64,000 bases of DNA, taken from assembly GCF_026967795.1 (NCBI RefSeq), contig NZ_JAPVBH010000007.1:124001-188000 (forward strand), written 5' to 3'. The stretch's first letter is position 1; every line of letters starts with the position of its first letter. Positions 1 through 8,715 of this stretch are shown piece by piece. The stretch comes from Modestobacter sp. VKM Ac-2986. Lineage in GTDB: Bacteria; Actinomycetota; Actinomycetes; Mycobacteriales; Geodermatophilaceae. Made by a program: the position numbers and the translations under genes. The notes under the pieces were generated by a model, which saw only the letters and a program-made list of their open reading frames with translations, was not told where the DNA came from and ran no database searches.

Positions 1-419
1 GCGTGCTCGCCTGGAGCCCGCTGGCCTCCGGCTGGCTGTCCGGCGCCGTCCGCCAGGGCCGCAGCACCACGACCCACCGCTCGACGTTCATGGCGCAACG
101 CTTCGACCCCAGCCGACCCAGCAACCAACGCAAGATGGCGGCTGTCGAACGGCTCGTCCAGGTCGCCGACGACGCCGGCCTGACGCTCGTCCAACTGGCG
201 CTCGGCTTCGTGACCGCTCATCCGGGCGTCACGAGTGCCCTGATCGGGCCGCGCACGCTGGACCACCTCGCCTCCCAGCTCGCCGCAGCCGACACCGTCC
301 TGGGTGACGACGTCCTCGATGCCGTCGATGCCGTCGTCGCTCCCGGCACCGACCTGGCTCCCGAGGAGAAGCTCGACACCCCACCAGCCCTGCTGGAGCC
401 CTCACTCCGGCGGCGCTGA
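1..419 (+). CDS. Aldo/keto reductase, C-terminal part (5' end outside window)
   Basis: This is the last ~139 residues of an NADPH-dependent aldo/keto reductase; the gene enters the window already open. The segment AWSPLASGWLSG matches the conserved AKR stretch following beta-strand 7. The later LALGFVTAHPGVTSALIGPRT is the typical C-terminal cofactor-binding end of the barrel (S/T-x-I-x-G-x-R-x). Substrate cannot be told because the catalytic Asp/Tyr/Lys/His tetrad lies upstream. About 190 bases with no further gene follow before the next start. Confidence 0.85.
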   Translation, partial: VLAWSPLASGWLSGAVRQGRSTTTHRSTFMAQRFDPSRPSNQRKMAAVERLVQVADDAGLTLVQLALGFVTAHPGVTSALIGPRTLDHLASQLAAADTVLGDDVLDAVDAVVAPGTDLAPEEKLDTPPALLEPSLRRR

Positions 420-611
420 ACCGGGCCCACCTGCCCCCAGCCACTGCGGCGGGGCGATGGGTCACCGCTCCCGGCCGGTCACCGCTCTCTGCCGTCGACG
501 CGTCCCGTCGCTGCCCCGTAACGCGGCACGACCGGGCACGTCGTCCGAGCAGCTCACAGGCGTCCACGCCTTCCCTGGCGCGAGACCAGTTCGCAACAAC
601 GAGGAGGAACG

Positions 612-1301
612 ATGAGCACAGGACCCATCCGCAACGTCGTGCTGGTGCACGGCGGGTTCGTCGACGGCTCAGGCTGGCAGGGCGTGTACGACCTGCTGAC
701 CGCCGACGGCTACCAGGTCAGCGTCGTCCAGAACCCGACGCTGTCCCTCGAGGACGACGTGGCCGTCACCCGCCGCGTCCTGGACCAGCAGGACGGCCCA
801 GCCGTCCTCGTCGGGCACTCCTACGGCGGCGCGGTGATCAGCCAGGCCGGCACGCACGAGAAGGTCGCGTCACTGGCCTACATCGCCGCGTTCGCCCTGG
901 ACGAGGGTGAGTCGGTGAACACCCTGATCGCCGACCCGCCGCCCGGTGCGCCCGTCCCGCCGATCCTGCCGCCGGTGGACGGCTTCCTCTTCCTGGACCG
1001 GGAGGCGTTCCCCGCGTCCTTCGCCGGCGACCTCCCGGAGGCCCAGGCGCGCTTCATGGCGGCCTCGCAGGTGCCCTGGGGCGTCGAGGCCCTCGCCGGC
1101 GCGGTCACCGACCCGGCCTGGCGGGTCAAGCCCAGCTGGTACCTCGTCACCACCGAGGACAAGATGATCCCGCCGCCGGCCCAGCGGTCGATGTCCGAGC
1201 GGGCCGGCGCAACGGTGACGGAGGTGGCAGGCAGCCACGCCGTCTACCTCTCCCGGCCCGATGCCGTCGCCGACCTCATCAAGGCGGCGGCCGGCTCCTG
1301 A
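612..1301 (+). CDS. Alpha/beta hydrolase (small esterase-like)
   Basis: A 229-residue alpha/beta hydrolase of the short type lacking a large lid domain. An early VLVHGGFVDGSGW segment forms the oxyanion region. The nucleophile elbow is GHSYGG with Ser at residue 70, and the likely catalytic His is in GSHAVYLS near residue 209. The family includes small esterases, haloperoxidase-like proteins and plant methylesterase relatives; the substrate is unknown. The ATG is preceded by GAGGAGG at good spacing. It stands alone, followed by a hairpin terminator. Confidence 0.85.
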   Translation: MSTGPIRNVVLVHGGFVDGSGWQGVYDLLTADGYQVSVVQNPTLSLEDDVAVTRRVLDQQDGPAVLVGHSYGGAVISQAGTHEKVASLAYIAAFALDEGESVNTLIADPPPGAPVPPILPPVDGFLFLDREAFPASFAGDLPEAQARFMAASQVPWGVEALAGAVTDPAWRVKPSWYLVTTEDKMIPPPAQRSMSERAGATVTEVAGSHAVYLSRPDAVADLIKAAAGS

Positions 1302-1314
1302 GCGGACCCGGACG

Positions 1315-1346
1315 CCGGGGACCACGGTGCTCGCCGTGGCCCCCGG
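1315..1346 (+). terminator. Hairpin terminator after alpha/beta hydrolase
   Basis: Inverted repeat CCGGGG-A-CCACGG, loop TGCTCG, then CCGTGG-C-CCCCGG, giving a 12-pair stem with one A/C mismatch. It begins 13 bases after the stop codon. There is no U-tract, as is usual in actinobacteria. Confidence 0.55.
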
Positions 1347-1749
1347 CCCGACCCGGACCGGCTCCCCGGCGGGCTCGGCCACCACCCCTCCGCACTCGAG
1401 CGGCGCCGCCGACCAGCGGGCATCATCCCCGGCGCCGGCAACCGACCGACCTGCCGAGTGGTCGACCTGCTCCCCACCCGGCTCGTGCTCTGCAGGGCGG
1501 AGTGGGAGCCGGCGCGGCGAGGACCGGGCACCGGCCGGGCATCTCCTGACCGGACCGACCTCGCCGGAATCACGCGGGCGCGCCTGCGAGGCCGAGACCC
1601 ATCCACGCGATCACAACGGCTTCCTGAGCAGGCCGTCCACGTGCGCTGATCGAGCACCACCACCCGTCCGTCGATCCCCGTGTTGCGCCGGCGGCGGAAC
1701 GGCCGCGCCGACGCGGCCGGATAGACCGCACACAGGGCACGGTGCGCGC
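1347..1749. other. Gene-free stretch
   Basis: About 400 bases between the hydrolase terminator and the methyltransferase start. Only short open frames are present, with compositions unlike the neighbours (Arg/Pro/Ser-rich), and none shows a recognisable domain. No obvious promoter, repeat or RNA structure was found. Confidence 0.5.
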
Positions 1750-2508
1750 ATGAGCGCCGACTTCGCCGGGGAGACCGCCCGGCTCTACGCCCGTTTCCGC
1801 CGCGACCTCCCCTCCGACCAGGCCGCCGAGCTCGCCGCGCAGCTCGGGTTGACCGCGGACGACCTGCTGCTCGACCTGGGCTGCGGCACCGGGCAGCTCA
1901 CCGCCCCGCTGCTCCCCCACTGCGCCGGCGCCGTGGCGGTCGACCCGGAGCCCGGGATGCTCACCGGGCTGCGGGACCGCGGCCTGCCGGGCGTGGTGGC
2001 CGTGCTCGGCGCCGACACCGACCTGCCGCAGCTGGGCCGGGTGCTGCCGCCGCTCGGGGCGCTGGTGGTGGGCAACGCGCTGCACTGGACCGACGAGGCC
2101 TCGGCCCTGGCCGCCGGAGCGGCGCTGTTGCGGCCCGGCGGCGGGCTGGCTGTGGTGACCCAGGGGCCGCCGCTGTGGCTGGGCGGCGCACCGTGGCAGC
2201 AGGCGGTGCGCGCCGTCCTCGAGCAGTTCCTCGGCCCGGTCACCGCCACCTGCGGCAGCGACGCCGCCGCCCTGGCCGACCGGGTCGGGCTGCTGGAGGC
2301 TCAGGGGCTCACCGTGCGGGTCAGCAGCTGGCGGGCCGACCACCCCGTGGACGCCGCCTGGGTCCTCGGCCACCTCGGCAGCGCCCTGCCCGGCGACGCG
2401 CTGACCTCCGGTGGCCTGCGGCAGGCGCTGGAGGACGAGCTCGACCGGCAGACCGGGCCGCTGGTCGAGCAGGTCCTGACCACCGCGGTGGTCGCCCGGC
2501 GCACCTAG
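1750..2508 (+). CDS. Class I SAM-dependent methyltransferase
   Basis: A 252-residue Rossmann-fold methyltransferase. Motif I is [12 protein letters not shown] with the acidic start at residue 42, and a motif II-like [11 protein letters not shown] follows. The post-motif [10 protein letters not shown] replaces the usual ALHHL segment. This pattern is seen in UbiE/Tam-like small-molecule methyltransferases. I placed the start at the ATG giving [18 protein letters not shown], which is how this subfamily begins. The open frame continues far upstream without homology. It is followed after 11 bases by an SDR gene, so the two are probably co-transcribed. The methyl acceptor is unknown. Confidence 0.85.
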   Translation: MSADFAGETARLYARFRRDLPSDQAAELAAQLGLTADDLLLDLGCGTGQLTAPLLPHCAGAVAVDPEPGMLTGLRDRGLPGVVAVLGADTDLPQLGRVLPPLGALVVGNALHWTDEASALAAGAALLRPGGGLAVVTQGPPLWLGGAPWQQAVRAVLEQFLGPVTATCGSDAAALADRVGLLEAQGLTVRVSSWRADHPVDAAWVLGHLGSALPGDALTSGGLRQALEDELDRQTGPLVEQVLTTAVVARRT

Positions 2509-2519
2509 AGTCGCCGGTC

Positions 2520-3398
2520 ATGGGCACCCCGTGGACGACCGTTGACATCCCGCCGCAGACCGGGCGCACCGCGGTGGTCACCGGCGCCAACAGCGGGCTG
2601 GGCCTGGAGACCGCCCGCGCCCTGGCCGCCGCCGGCGCCCGGGTGGTGCTGGCGGTCCGCGACCCCGCCCGCGGCGAGCGTGCCGCTGCTGGGCTGACCG
2701 GCGACGTCGAGGTGCGGCAGCTGGACCTGGCCGACCTGGCCTCGGTGCGCGCGTTCGCCGCCGCGTGGACCGGGCCGATCGACGTCCTGGTCGACAACGC
2801 CGGGATCATGCACGTCCCGGCCGGCCGGACGGCCGACGGCTTCGAGCTGCAGTTCGGCACCAACCACCTCGGTCACTTCGCGCTGACCTGCCTGCTGCTG
2901 CCGCACGTCACCGACCGGGTGGTGACCGTCTCCTCCTTCCTGCACCACCGCGGGCGGATCGAACTCGACGACCTCAACTGGGAGCGGCGCCGCTACTCCC
3001 CCGAGGGCGCCTACGCCCAGTCCAAGCTGGCCAACCTGCTGTTCACGCTGGAGCTGCAGCGCCGGCTCACCGCCGCCGGGTCGCCGGTGCGGGCCACGGC
3101 CGCACACCCCGGCTGGGCCGCGACCAACCTGCAGGGGCAGTCGGGCAACCGGTTCAAGGACGCCGCGCTGGCCGTGGGCAACCGGGTGATCGCGACCAGC
3201 GGTGCGCAGGGCGCCCTGCCGGTGCTGATGGCCGCCACCGCCGACCTGCCCGGCGGCAGCTTCACCGGCCCCTCCGGCCGGCTGATGCGCGGCGCACCGA
3301 CCCTGGACGGCCGCAGCCCGGCCGCCTCCGACGGCGAGCTCGCGCGCCGGCTGTGGTCCGCCTCGGCGGCGCTCACCGGGGCCGACCTGCCGGGCTGA
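2520..3398 (+). CDS. Short-chain dehydrogenase/reductase (protochlorophyllide reductase/WWOX-like)
   Basis: A 292-residue NAD(P)-dependent SDR. The nucleotide-binding motif TGANSGLG is near residue 21 and NNAG-type DNAGIM near residue 95. The catalytic pair is YAQSK (Tyr165, Lys169). The long C-terminal part ([11 protein letters not shown]) is typical of the retinol dehydrogenase/protochlorophyllide-reductase-like SDR branch common in actinobacteria. The substrate is not predictable. It follows the methyltransferase gene by 11 bases, suggesting a two-gene operon. The long upstream continuation of the frame overlaps the methyltransferase and was not used. Confidence 0.88.
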   Translation: MGTPWTTVDIPPQTGRTAVVTGANSGLGLETARALAAAGARVVLAVRDPARGERAAAGLTGDVEVRQLDLADLASVRAFAAAWTGPIDVLVDNAGIMHVPAGRTADGFELQFGTNHLGHFALTCLLLPHVTDRVVTVSSFLHHRGRIELDDLNWERRRYSPEGAYAQSKLANLLFTLELQRRLTAAGSPVRATAAHPGWAATNLQGQSGNRFKDAALAVGNRVIATSGAQGALPVLMAATADLPGGSFTGPSGRLMRGAPTLDGRSPAASDGELARRLWSASAALTGADLPG

Positions 3399-3452
3399 CC
3401 GCGGGGCCCCCCTCCCGTGGTGCACGACCGTTCGTCGTGGTGCACTGCGCCG

Positions 3453-4556
3453 GTGTCACTCACCGACCGGCTGGACGGGCTCCAGCGCCGGCACAAGGCC
3501 GCCGGGTTCCCGATCGCCGTCGTCTACAAGTACGTCGACGACTCCGGGCCCTACCTCGCCGCGCTGATCACCTACTACGCCTTCGTCTCCCTCTTCCCGC
3601 TGCTGCTGCTGTTCTCCACGATCCTGGCGCAGGTGCTGTCCGGGGACCCGGAGCTGCAAGAGCGGCTGCTGGACTCGGCACTGAGCCAGTTCCCCGTCGT
3701 CGGTGACCAGCTGGGCAGCCCCGAGGAGCTCAGCGGTGGCGTCATCGGCGTCGTCGTCGGCATCCTGGGCGCGCTGTACGGCGGGCTCGGCGTGGCCCAG
3801 GCCGTGCAGCACATGATGAACACCGCCTGGGCGGTGCCGCGCAACAGCCGGCCCAACCCCTTCCTCGCCCGCGGCCGCAGCCTGCTGCTGCTGGCGACGG
3901 CCGGCCTGGCCGTGATCGGGACGACGGCGCTGTCGACCCTCGGCGCGGGCAACGCCGGGTCGATGGGCACCGCACTGCGGATCGTCTCCCTGGTCGGCTC
4001 CATCGGGGTCAACGCCGTGGTCTTCGTCTTCGCCTTCCGGCTGGCCACCGCCCGGCACCTGACCGTCCGGCAGGTGCTGCCCGGCGCCCTGCTCGCCGCC
4101 GTCCTGTGGCAGCTGCTGCAGACCTTCGGCGTCGGCTACGTCGGCCACGTGGTCTCCAACGCCAGCGCCACCAACGGCGTCTTCGCCCTGGTCCTCGGAC
4201 TGCTCGCCTTCCTCTACCTGGCCTCGGTCATCGGGGTGCTGTGCGTGGAGATCAACGTGGTGCGGGTCGACAAGCTGCACCCGCGCGCCCTGCTGACTCC
4301 CTTCACCGACGCCGTCGACCTCACCGCCGGCGACAAGCGCAGCTACACCGGCCAGGCCAAGGCGCAGCGCAGCAAGGGCTTCGAGCAGGTGCACGTCACC
4401 TTCGACCGGCCCGAGCACCGCCGGGACGACGACGCGACACCCGACCTCGACGACCACCGGACCGTCCCGCACCCCGACGCCGACCGGCAGGACGCCGACC
4501 ACGGGTCCACCGCACACGGCTCGACCGCCCACGAGGGCTCCGCACCACCACGCTGA
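3453..4556 (+). CDS. YihY/BrkB family membrane protein
   Basis: An integral membrane protein of about 367 residues in the YihY/virulence-factor-BrkB family. Roughly six hydrophobic helices are visible, starting with the ALITYYAFVSLFPLLLL segment, a family hallmark. The hydrophilic C-terminal tail is His/Asp-rich, with a repeated HGST motif. Members are sometimes annotated as ribonuclease BN, but the family is now seen as a membrane protein of unclear role. An in-frame GTG 36 bases upstream is an alternative start; I chose the GTG giving MSLTDRLDG because it removes an atypical N-terminus. Confidence 0.85.
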   Translation: MSLTDRLDGLQRRHKAAGFPIAVVYKYVDDSGPYLAALITYYAFVSLFPLLLLFSTILAQVLSGDPELQERLLDSALSQFPVVGDQLGSPEELSGGVIGVVVGILGALYGGLGVAQAVQHMMNTAWAVPRNSRPNPFLARGRSLLLLATAGLAVIGTTALSTLGAGNAGSMGTALRIVSLVGSIGVNAVVFVFAFRLATARHLTVRQVLPGALLAAVLWQLLQTFGVGYVGHVVSNASATNGVFALVLGLLAFLYLASVIGVLCVEINVVRVDKLHPRALLTPFTDAVDLTAGDKRSYTGQAKAQRSKGFEQVHVTFDRPEHRRDDDATPDLDDHRTVPHPDADRQDADHGSTAHGSTAHEGSAPPR

Positions 4557-4577
4557 CGAGAAATCTCCGCACGAGAT

Positions 4578-4607
4578 GTTTGCTCGGGTCGTCGAGTGAG
4601 GTAATCT
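4578..4607 (+). promoter_or_regulatory. Candidate promoter of the Hsp20 gene
   Basis: TTGCTC at 4580-4585 and TAATCT at 4602-4607 are separated by 16 bases, giving a reasonable housekeeping sigma -35/-10 pair. The same stretch also reads GTTT (4578-4581), a 17-base spacer and AGGTAA, loosely like an actinobacterial SigB stress promoter. An imperfect inverted repeat, TTGCTCG/CGAGTGA, lies in the spacer and could be an operator. It sits about 70 bases before the ATG. Confidence 0.45.
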
Positions 4608-4676
4608 GTAGTCGCCGCTGGAGATACCAAGCGGCACCGATCGCAGAGAGACCGCACGACACGGAGGTGCACAGCC

Positions 4677-5162
4677 ATGGCGCTGACTTCCCACGACCCG
4701 TTCGCCAACGCCTCGTCGCTGTTCCGGGCGCTGGACCAGCTCGCCGGCCGCGCGGGCACCACCACGGCCCACCCGGTCGCCGGGATGCCGATGGACGCGT
4801 ACCGGATCGGTGACAACTTCGTCGCCCACTTCGACCTGCCCGGGGTCGACCCGGGCTCGATCGAGATGTCGCTGGAGGGCACCACGCTGACGATCAGCGC
4901 GGAGCGCTCGGTGCCGCAGCTGGACGGCGCGCAGTGGCAGGTCGCCGAGCGTCCCTTCGGCAGCTACACCCGGCAGCTGGTGCTCGGCCGCAGCCTGGAC
5001 ACCGACCGGCTCGAGGCCAGCTACCACGACGGGGTGCTGACCGTGAGCATCCCGGTGGCCGAGAAGGCGAAGTCCCGCACGATCACCGTGACCCGGGCCG
5101 ACACCCCGGCCGCGGTGCAGGCGCACACCATCGAGGGCGAGCAGCCCGCGGTCGAGAGCTGA
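4677..5162 (+). CDS. Hsp20/alpha-crystallin family small heat-shock protein
   Basis: A 161-residue ATP-independent chaperone that binds unfolding proteins. The alpha-crystallin domain spans roughly residues 40-135. It carries FDLPGVDPGSIEMSLEG, the beta-strand region with RPFGSYTRQL, and the closing YHDGVLTVSIP segment, all family signatures. The start ATG follows GGAGGTGCACAGCC. A perfect 34-base palindrome follows the stop, then a MerR regulator gene that may control it. The N-terminal extension is short and the C-terminal tail contains the usual acidic residues. Confidence 0.93.
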   Translation: MALTSHDPFANASSLFRALDQLAGRAGTTTAHPVAGMPMDAYRIGDNFVAHFDLPGVDPGSIEMSLEGTTLTISAERSVPQLDGAQWQVAERPFGSYTRQLVLGRSLDTDRLEASYHDGVLTVSIPVAEKAKSRTITVTRADTPAAVQAHTIEGEQPAVES

Positions 5163-5177
5163 CCGCACCCACACCCC

Positions 5178-5211
5178 GGGAGGGGCGGAGCCGGCCGGCT
5201 CCGCCCCTCCC
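5178..5211. terminator. Perfect 34-base palindrome between hsp20 and merR
   Basis: Arms GGGAGGGGCGGAGCCGG and CCGGCTCCGCCCCTCCC are perfectly complementary with no spacer, so a 15-bp stem with a 4-base loop would form in RNA. It lies 15 bases after the hsp20 stop. It is a likely terminator or processing site separating hsp20 from the weaker downstream merR. Confidence 0.6.
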
Positions 5212-5235
5212 GTCGTCCGTACGCCCGGAGGCCCG

Positions 5236-5583
5236 ATGAGCACCGACCCGCTGCGGTCGCTGGACGACCCCGACCACCCGGTGCTCACCATGAGCCAGGC
5301 GGCCGAGCTGCTCGGCGTCCAGGCCGCCTTCCTGCGCAGCCTGGACTCCGCCGGCGTGCTGCACCCGCACCGCTCCGCCGGCGGCCACCGCCGCTACTCC
5401 CGCCACCAGCTGGAGCTCGCCGCCCGGGTGCGCGGACTCCTCGACGACGGTCACCTGCTCGGCTCAGCACAGGTGATCGTGCAGCTGCAGGACGACCTCG
5501 CCGAGGCCGCCACCGACCGGGACACCGCCCGGGCCGAACGCGACACCGCCCGCCAGGAGCTCCGCGACCGCGACGCCGGCTGA
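5236..5583 (+). CDS. MerR family transcriptional regulator (HspR-like)
   Basis: A 115-residue protein with an N-terminal MerR winged helix. TMSQAAELLGVQAAFLRSLD is the helix-turn-helix and HRSAGGHRRYSRHQLELA the wing, at about residues 18-65. The C-terminus is a short coiled coil rich in DRDTAR repeats. It lacks the effector-binding domain of metal or drug sensors. MerR proteins of this size next to Hsp20 or DnaK genes often act as heat-shock repressors (HspR type), so control of hsp20 is likely by context. The start ATG has GGAGG at 5226-5230. Confidence 0.83.
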   Translation: MSTDPLRSLDDPDHPVLTMSQAAELLGVQAAFLRSLDSAGVLHPHRSAGGHRRYSRHQLELAARVRGLLDDGHLLGSAQVIVQLQDDLAEAATDRDTARAERDTARQELRDRDAG

Positions 5584-5691
5584 CCGCAACGCACGCCGAT
5601 CGTTCGCAGTGCGCGCGCTGCAGCACGTGCACTGCAGACGAAACGCGTGCACCGCCGCCGCGGGCGGGGCTCCTGGCTCTCGGCCGCCCTT

Positions 5692-5745
5692 CAGGGTCCC
5701 GCGGCGAGCCTGCGAGGCGTGGGGGGAAGGGTGGTCCTTCCTCAG
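5692..5745. repeat. 54-bp gene-end repeat, copy A
   Basis: This copy matches positions 58535-58588 at 43 of 54 bases. Both copies start CAGGG, share a G6 run and GGTCCTTC, and end exactly on the TCA (stop codon) plus G of a minus-strand gene. Here that gene is the M56 peptidase. It probably serves as a shared gene-end or terminator element for converging transcription. Confidence 0.6.
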
Positions 5746-6671
5746 ACGACGGCGGGGAGCACCAGGAGCAGGGGCGGGACGAGCAGCAGGGCCAGCGCGC
5801 ACAGCAGCGCCGCCGCGCGGGCGGCCAGCGGCAGCGGGTGGGCGGGGGCGAGCAGCCGGCGGACCCGTACCGCGACCGACCCCCCGGCGACGGCCAGCGC
5901 ACCCTCGGGCACCTGACCGCCCGCTCCTCCGGCGGCGGCCACGATCGCCGCGGCCAGGGTGTGCCGCGGGTCGGAGCAGCCCAACGAGGTCAGCGCGACG
6001 TCGTCGGCCCGCATCTCCACCAGGTCGCGCACCGCGTCGTGCGCCCGGTCGGCGGCCGGCAGCACCGGCAGCGCCGCGCGCCAGGCCACGAACGGCAGCA
6101 GCAGCAGGTGGTGGTGCTCGCGCAGGTGGGCCCGCTCGTGGGCGATCACGGCGTCCAGCTGCGGGCCGTCGAGCTCGGCGACGATGCCCGAGGACAGCAC
6201 CAGCAGCGGCCGCGCCCCGGGGATGCAGAAGGCGATCGGTGCGGGGTGGTCCAGCAGCCGGGTGTCCTCGCCGGGCACCGACCGGACGACGAGCTCGAGC
6301 AGCTCGCGGTGCCGCTTCCGGGTGCGCGAGGTGCGCACGAAGGACAGCAGCAGGACGCCGAGCAGCTCCAGCGCCAGCACTGCGGCGAGGGTCTGGGCGA
6401 CCCAGTGGTCACCGCGCACCGTCTCCTCCGCCGGCTGCCGGGTGACCCAGTGCCACCACGCCTCCGGCAGCGAGTGGCCCCACGGCGAGAGCCCGTGCAC
6501 CAGCAGCGCGCCGATGATCGACAGACCACCGGCCAGGCCGATCGCCTGCCAGCAGACCAGTGCCACCAGCGGGTCGCGGCGCGGCCAGGCGGCGCGGGCC
6601 AGCGCGGCGGGCACCGGCCAGGCCAGCAGGGCCGCGAGCACGCCGAGAGCGATCGCGGTGGCGGGGAGCAC
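5742..6671 (-). CDS. M56 family membrane metallopeptidase (BlaR1/MecR1-like, no sensor domain)
   Basis: A 309-residue membrane protein with hydrophobic segments at roughly residues 3-25, 40-62, 88-112 and 275-305. The zinc protease motif HERAH is near residue 175, followed by a downstream EMRADD acidic motif. This is the protease part of BlaR1/MecR1, but the extracellular penicillin-binding sensor domain is absent, so beta-lactam sensing is not expected. By analogy it should cleave or inactivate the BlaI-type repressor encoded two bases upstream. The signal it senses is unknown; the neighbouring cyd genes suggest respiratory or redox stress. Confidence 0.85.
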   Translation of the reverse strand: MLPATAIALGVLAALLAWPVPAALARAAWPRRDPLVALVCWQAIGLAGGLSIIGALLVHGLSPWGHSLPEAWWHWVTRQPAEETVRGDHWVAQTLAAVLALELLGVLLLSFVRTSRTRKRHRELLELVVRSVPGEDTRLLDHPAPIAFCIPGARPLLVLSSGIVAELDGPQLDAVIAHERAHLREHHHLLLLPFVAWRAALPVLPAADRAHDAVRDLVEMRADDVALTSLGCSDPRHTLAAAIVAAAGGAGGQVPEGALAVAGGSVAVRVRRLLAPAHPLPLAARAAALLCALALLLVPPLLLVLPAVV

Positions 6672-6673
6672 GG

Positions 6674-7036
6674 TCAGCCGAGGCGGTCCCGGTCGGCGCC
6701 GGCGAGCAGCTCGCGCAGCATCGCCACCTCGGCCGCGTCGACGCCGCCCACGAAGCGGGCCAGCGCGGCCTGCCGGTCACCGGCCTGCCCGAGCACCTCG
6801 TGCATCAAGCCGGCCACGTGCTCCTCACGGGTGCCCACGGCGCGGAACTGCCGCGGCCGGGCGTCGTCGTGGGCCACGAAGCCCTTGGACTCCAGCCGGG
6901 TGAGCACGGTGTGCACGGTGGTCAGCGCCAGGCCGCGGTCGGCCAGGTCGTCCTTGAGCTGGGTGGCCGTACGCGGGCCGCCGACGGCCCACAGGTGCTC
7001 CAGCACGGAGCGCTCCAGGTCCCCCAGGGTGTTCAT
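6674..7036 (-). CDS. BlaI/MecI/CopY family transcriptional repressor
   Basis: A 120-residue winged-helix repressor. GDLERSVLEHLWAVGGPRTA, TTVHTVLTRLESKGFV and the C-terminal dimerisation part with VAGLMHEVLG are all family marks. It is encoded directly upstream of the M56 protease, the classic repressor-protease pair. It is transcribed divergently from cydA, and an exact TTCTACG/CGTAGAA palindrome lies between the two starts. I infer autoregulation and control of the cyd operon. Family proteins bind TAC/GTA-containing inverted repeats, which fits. Confidence 0.88.
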   Translation of the reverse strand: MNTLGDLERSVLEHLWAVGGPRTATQLKDDLADRGLALTTVHTVLTRLESKGFVAHDDARPRQFRAVGTREEHVAGLMHEVLGQAGDRQAALARFVGGVDAAEVAMLRELLAGADRDRLG

Positions 7037-7069
7037 CGATCTCCTGTCAGGCAGGTCACACGGCGCGTC

Positions 7070-7086
7070 TTCTACGATGCGTAGAA
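7070..7086. promoter_or_regulatory. Probable BlaI-type operator 1
   Basis: Perfect inverted repeat TTCTACG, centre ATG, CGTAGAA. It lies 34 bases before the repressor start and 64 before the cydA start, so one bound dimer could control both divergent promoters. Confidence 0.6.
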
Positions 7087-7090
7087 AAGG

Positions 7091-7108
7091 TCTTCTACTG
7101 GGCGAAGA
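7091..7108. promoter_or_regulatory. Possible second, weaker operator before cydA
   Basis: The sequence begins TCTTCTAC, repeating the left half of operator 1, and closes with GAAGA, giving an imperfect inverted repeat. It is centred about 22 bases from the first operator, roughly two helical turns. It could allow cooperative binding on the cydA side. Confidence 0.4.
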
Positions 7109-7149
7109 AAGAGTGTGTAGATCGTACGACAGGAACCGGGGAGGTCGCC

Positions 7150-8703
7150 GTGGACGTGTTGGACATCGCCCGCTGGCAGTTCGGCATCACCACCGTCTAC
7201 CACTTCCTCATGGTCCCGCTGACCATCGGCCTGGGGATCCTGGTCGCGGTCATGCACACCATGTGGGTGCGCACCGACAAGCCCGAGTGGCTGCGGATGA
7301 CCCGCTTCTGGGGCCGCATCTACCTGATCAACTTCGTGCTCGGCGTGGCCACCGGCCTCGTGCAGGAGTTCCAGTTCGGCCTGGCGTGGAGCGAGTACAG
7401 CCGCTTCGTCGGCGACGTCTTCGGCTCGCTGCTGGCCATGGAGGCGCTGCTGGCCTTCTTCCTCGAGTCCACCTTCCTGGGCCTGTGGATCTTCGGCTGG
7501 GGCCGCATCCCGAAGAAGGTGCACCTGGCCACCCTGTGGGCGGCGGTCATCGGCTCGATCGTCAGCGCGTTCTTCATCATCGCGGCCAACTCCTGGATGC
7601 AGCACCCGGTCGGCGTCATCACCGACGACGCCACCGGCCGCCCCGAGCAGGTCGACTTCCTCGCCGTGCTGACCAACAACACCGCACTGGCCGCCTTCAG
7701 CCACACCCTCGTCGCCGCGCTCATGGTCGCCGGCGCCGCGCTGGTCGGCGTGGGCCTGTGGCACCTGCGCAAGCGGACGCTCGCCGGCGCCCCCAGCACC
7801 GACGTCGACCACTCCGTGTGGCGCCGTTCGGTGCGCCTGGGCGGCTACGTCTCCGTCGCGGCGTTCATCCTCACCGCGGTCACCGGCGACTACCAGGCCA
7901 AGCTGATGTACCAGCAGCAGCCGCTGAAGATGAGCTCCGCCGAGGCGCTGTGCACCACCGAGGCGCCGGCACCGTTCTCGATCTTCGCCATCGGCAAGAT
8001 CGGCTCCAACGAGTGCGACGACGTCCACTCCTGGACCGTCCCCTACCTGCTCTCCTACCTGGCGCACGGTGACTTCTCCACCGCTGTCCCCGGCGTCAAC
8101 GAGCTGCAGCAGGAGTACGCCGCCGCCTACGGCGCCACCTACCCCGACGACCCGAGCTTCGGCGACAAGGCCGGCGAGGAGATCGACTACACCCCGCTGC
8201 TGGCGGTCACCTACTGGAACTTCCGGCTGATGATCAGCATGGGCATGGTGTCCGCGGCCGTCGGCGCCTACGCCCTGTGGGCGACCCGCAAGGGCCGGGT
8301 GCCCACCAACCCGATCGCCGTCTACGGCTCGCTCGCCGCCGTCGCCGCGCCCTTCGTGGCCAACGCGGCCGGGTGGGTCTTCACCGAGATGGGCCGCCAG
8401 CCCTTCGTCGTCTACCCCAACCCCGACGTCCCCCGCGCCGAGCAGGTGTACTTCTTCACCGCCCAGGCCGTCTCCCCCGGCGTCAGCGCCGCGGAGGTGC
8501 TCACCTCGCTGAGCACGCTGACCGTCCTCTACGGCGCCCTGGCCGTCGTCGAGGCCTGGCTGCTGGTCCGGTTCGTCCGCGGCGGCATCACCACCGGCGA
8601 CGGCGCCCCCACCCCGGGGCACACCCCCGAGGGGACGCCGGACGACGACCAGCCCGGCGGCCGGGACCGCACCGACGACGACGTCCTGTCCTTCGCGTAC
8701 TAG
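7150..8703 (+). CDS. cydA: Cytochrome bd quinol oxidase subunit I
   Basis: A 517-residue subunit I of cytochrome bd, which oxidises quinol and reduces oxygen to water at high affinity in the cytoplasmic membrane. It opens with ARWQFGITTVYHFLMVPLTIG, whose His18 is the heme b595 ligand position, and continues with the highly conserved GRIYLINFVLGVATGLVQEFQFG. The second heme His is in AFSHTLVAA. The periplasmic region carries GWVFTEMGRQPFVVY. The long insertion of the enterobacterial quinol loop is not evident. The GTG start has GGGGAGG five bases upstream. It is first in a cydA-cydB-cydDC operon. Confidence 0.95.
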   Translation: MDVLDIARWQFGITTVYHFLMVPLTIGLGILVAVMHTMWVRTDKPEWLRMTRFWGRIYLINFVLGVATGLVQEFQFGLAWSEYSRFVGDVFGSLLAMEALLAFFLESTFLGLWIFGWGRIPKKVHLATLWAAVIGSIVSAFFIIAANSWMQHPVGVITDDATGRPEQVDFLAVLTNNTALAAFSHTLVAALMVAGAALVGVGLWHLRKRTLAGAPSTDVDHSVWRRSVRLGGYVSVAAFILTAVTGDYQAKLMYQQQPLKMSSAEALCTTEAPAPFSIFAIGKIGSNECDDVHSWTVPYLLSYLAHGDFSTAVPGVNELQQEYAAAYGATYPDDPSFGDKAGEEIDYTPLLAVTYWNFRLMISMGMVSAAVGAYALWATRKGRVPTNPIAVYGSLAAVAAPFVANAAGWVFTEMGRQPFVVYPNPDVPRAEQVYFFTAQAVSPGVSAAEVLTSLSTLTVLYGALAVVEAWLLVRFVRGGITTGDGAPTPGHTPEGTPDDDQPGGRDRTDDDVLSFAY

Positions 8704-8715
8704 GGAGTGCTGACC

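Noticed and set aside
1458-1649. Short plus-strand open frame in the first gene-free stretch
   Set aside because: It has no ribosome-binding site, an unusual Arg/Thr/Pro composition and no family resemblance.
5742-7036. Beta-lactam resistance regulatory system (BlaR1-BlaI)
   Set aside because: The M56 protein has no penicillin-binding sensor domain and no beta-lactamase or PBP gene is nearby. The divergent genes are cytochrome bd genes.
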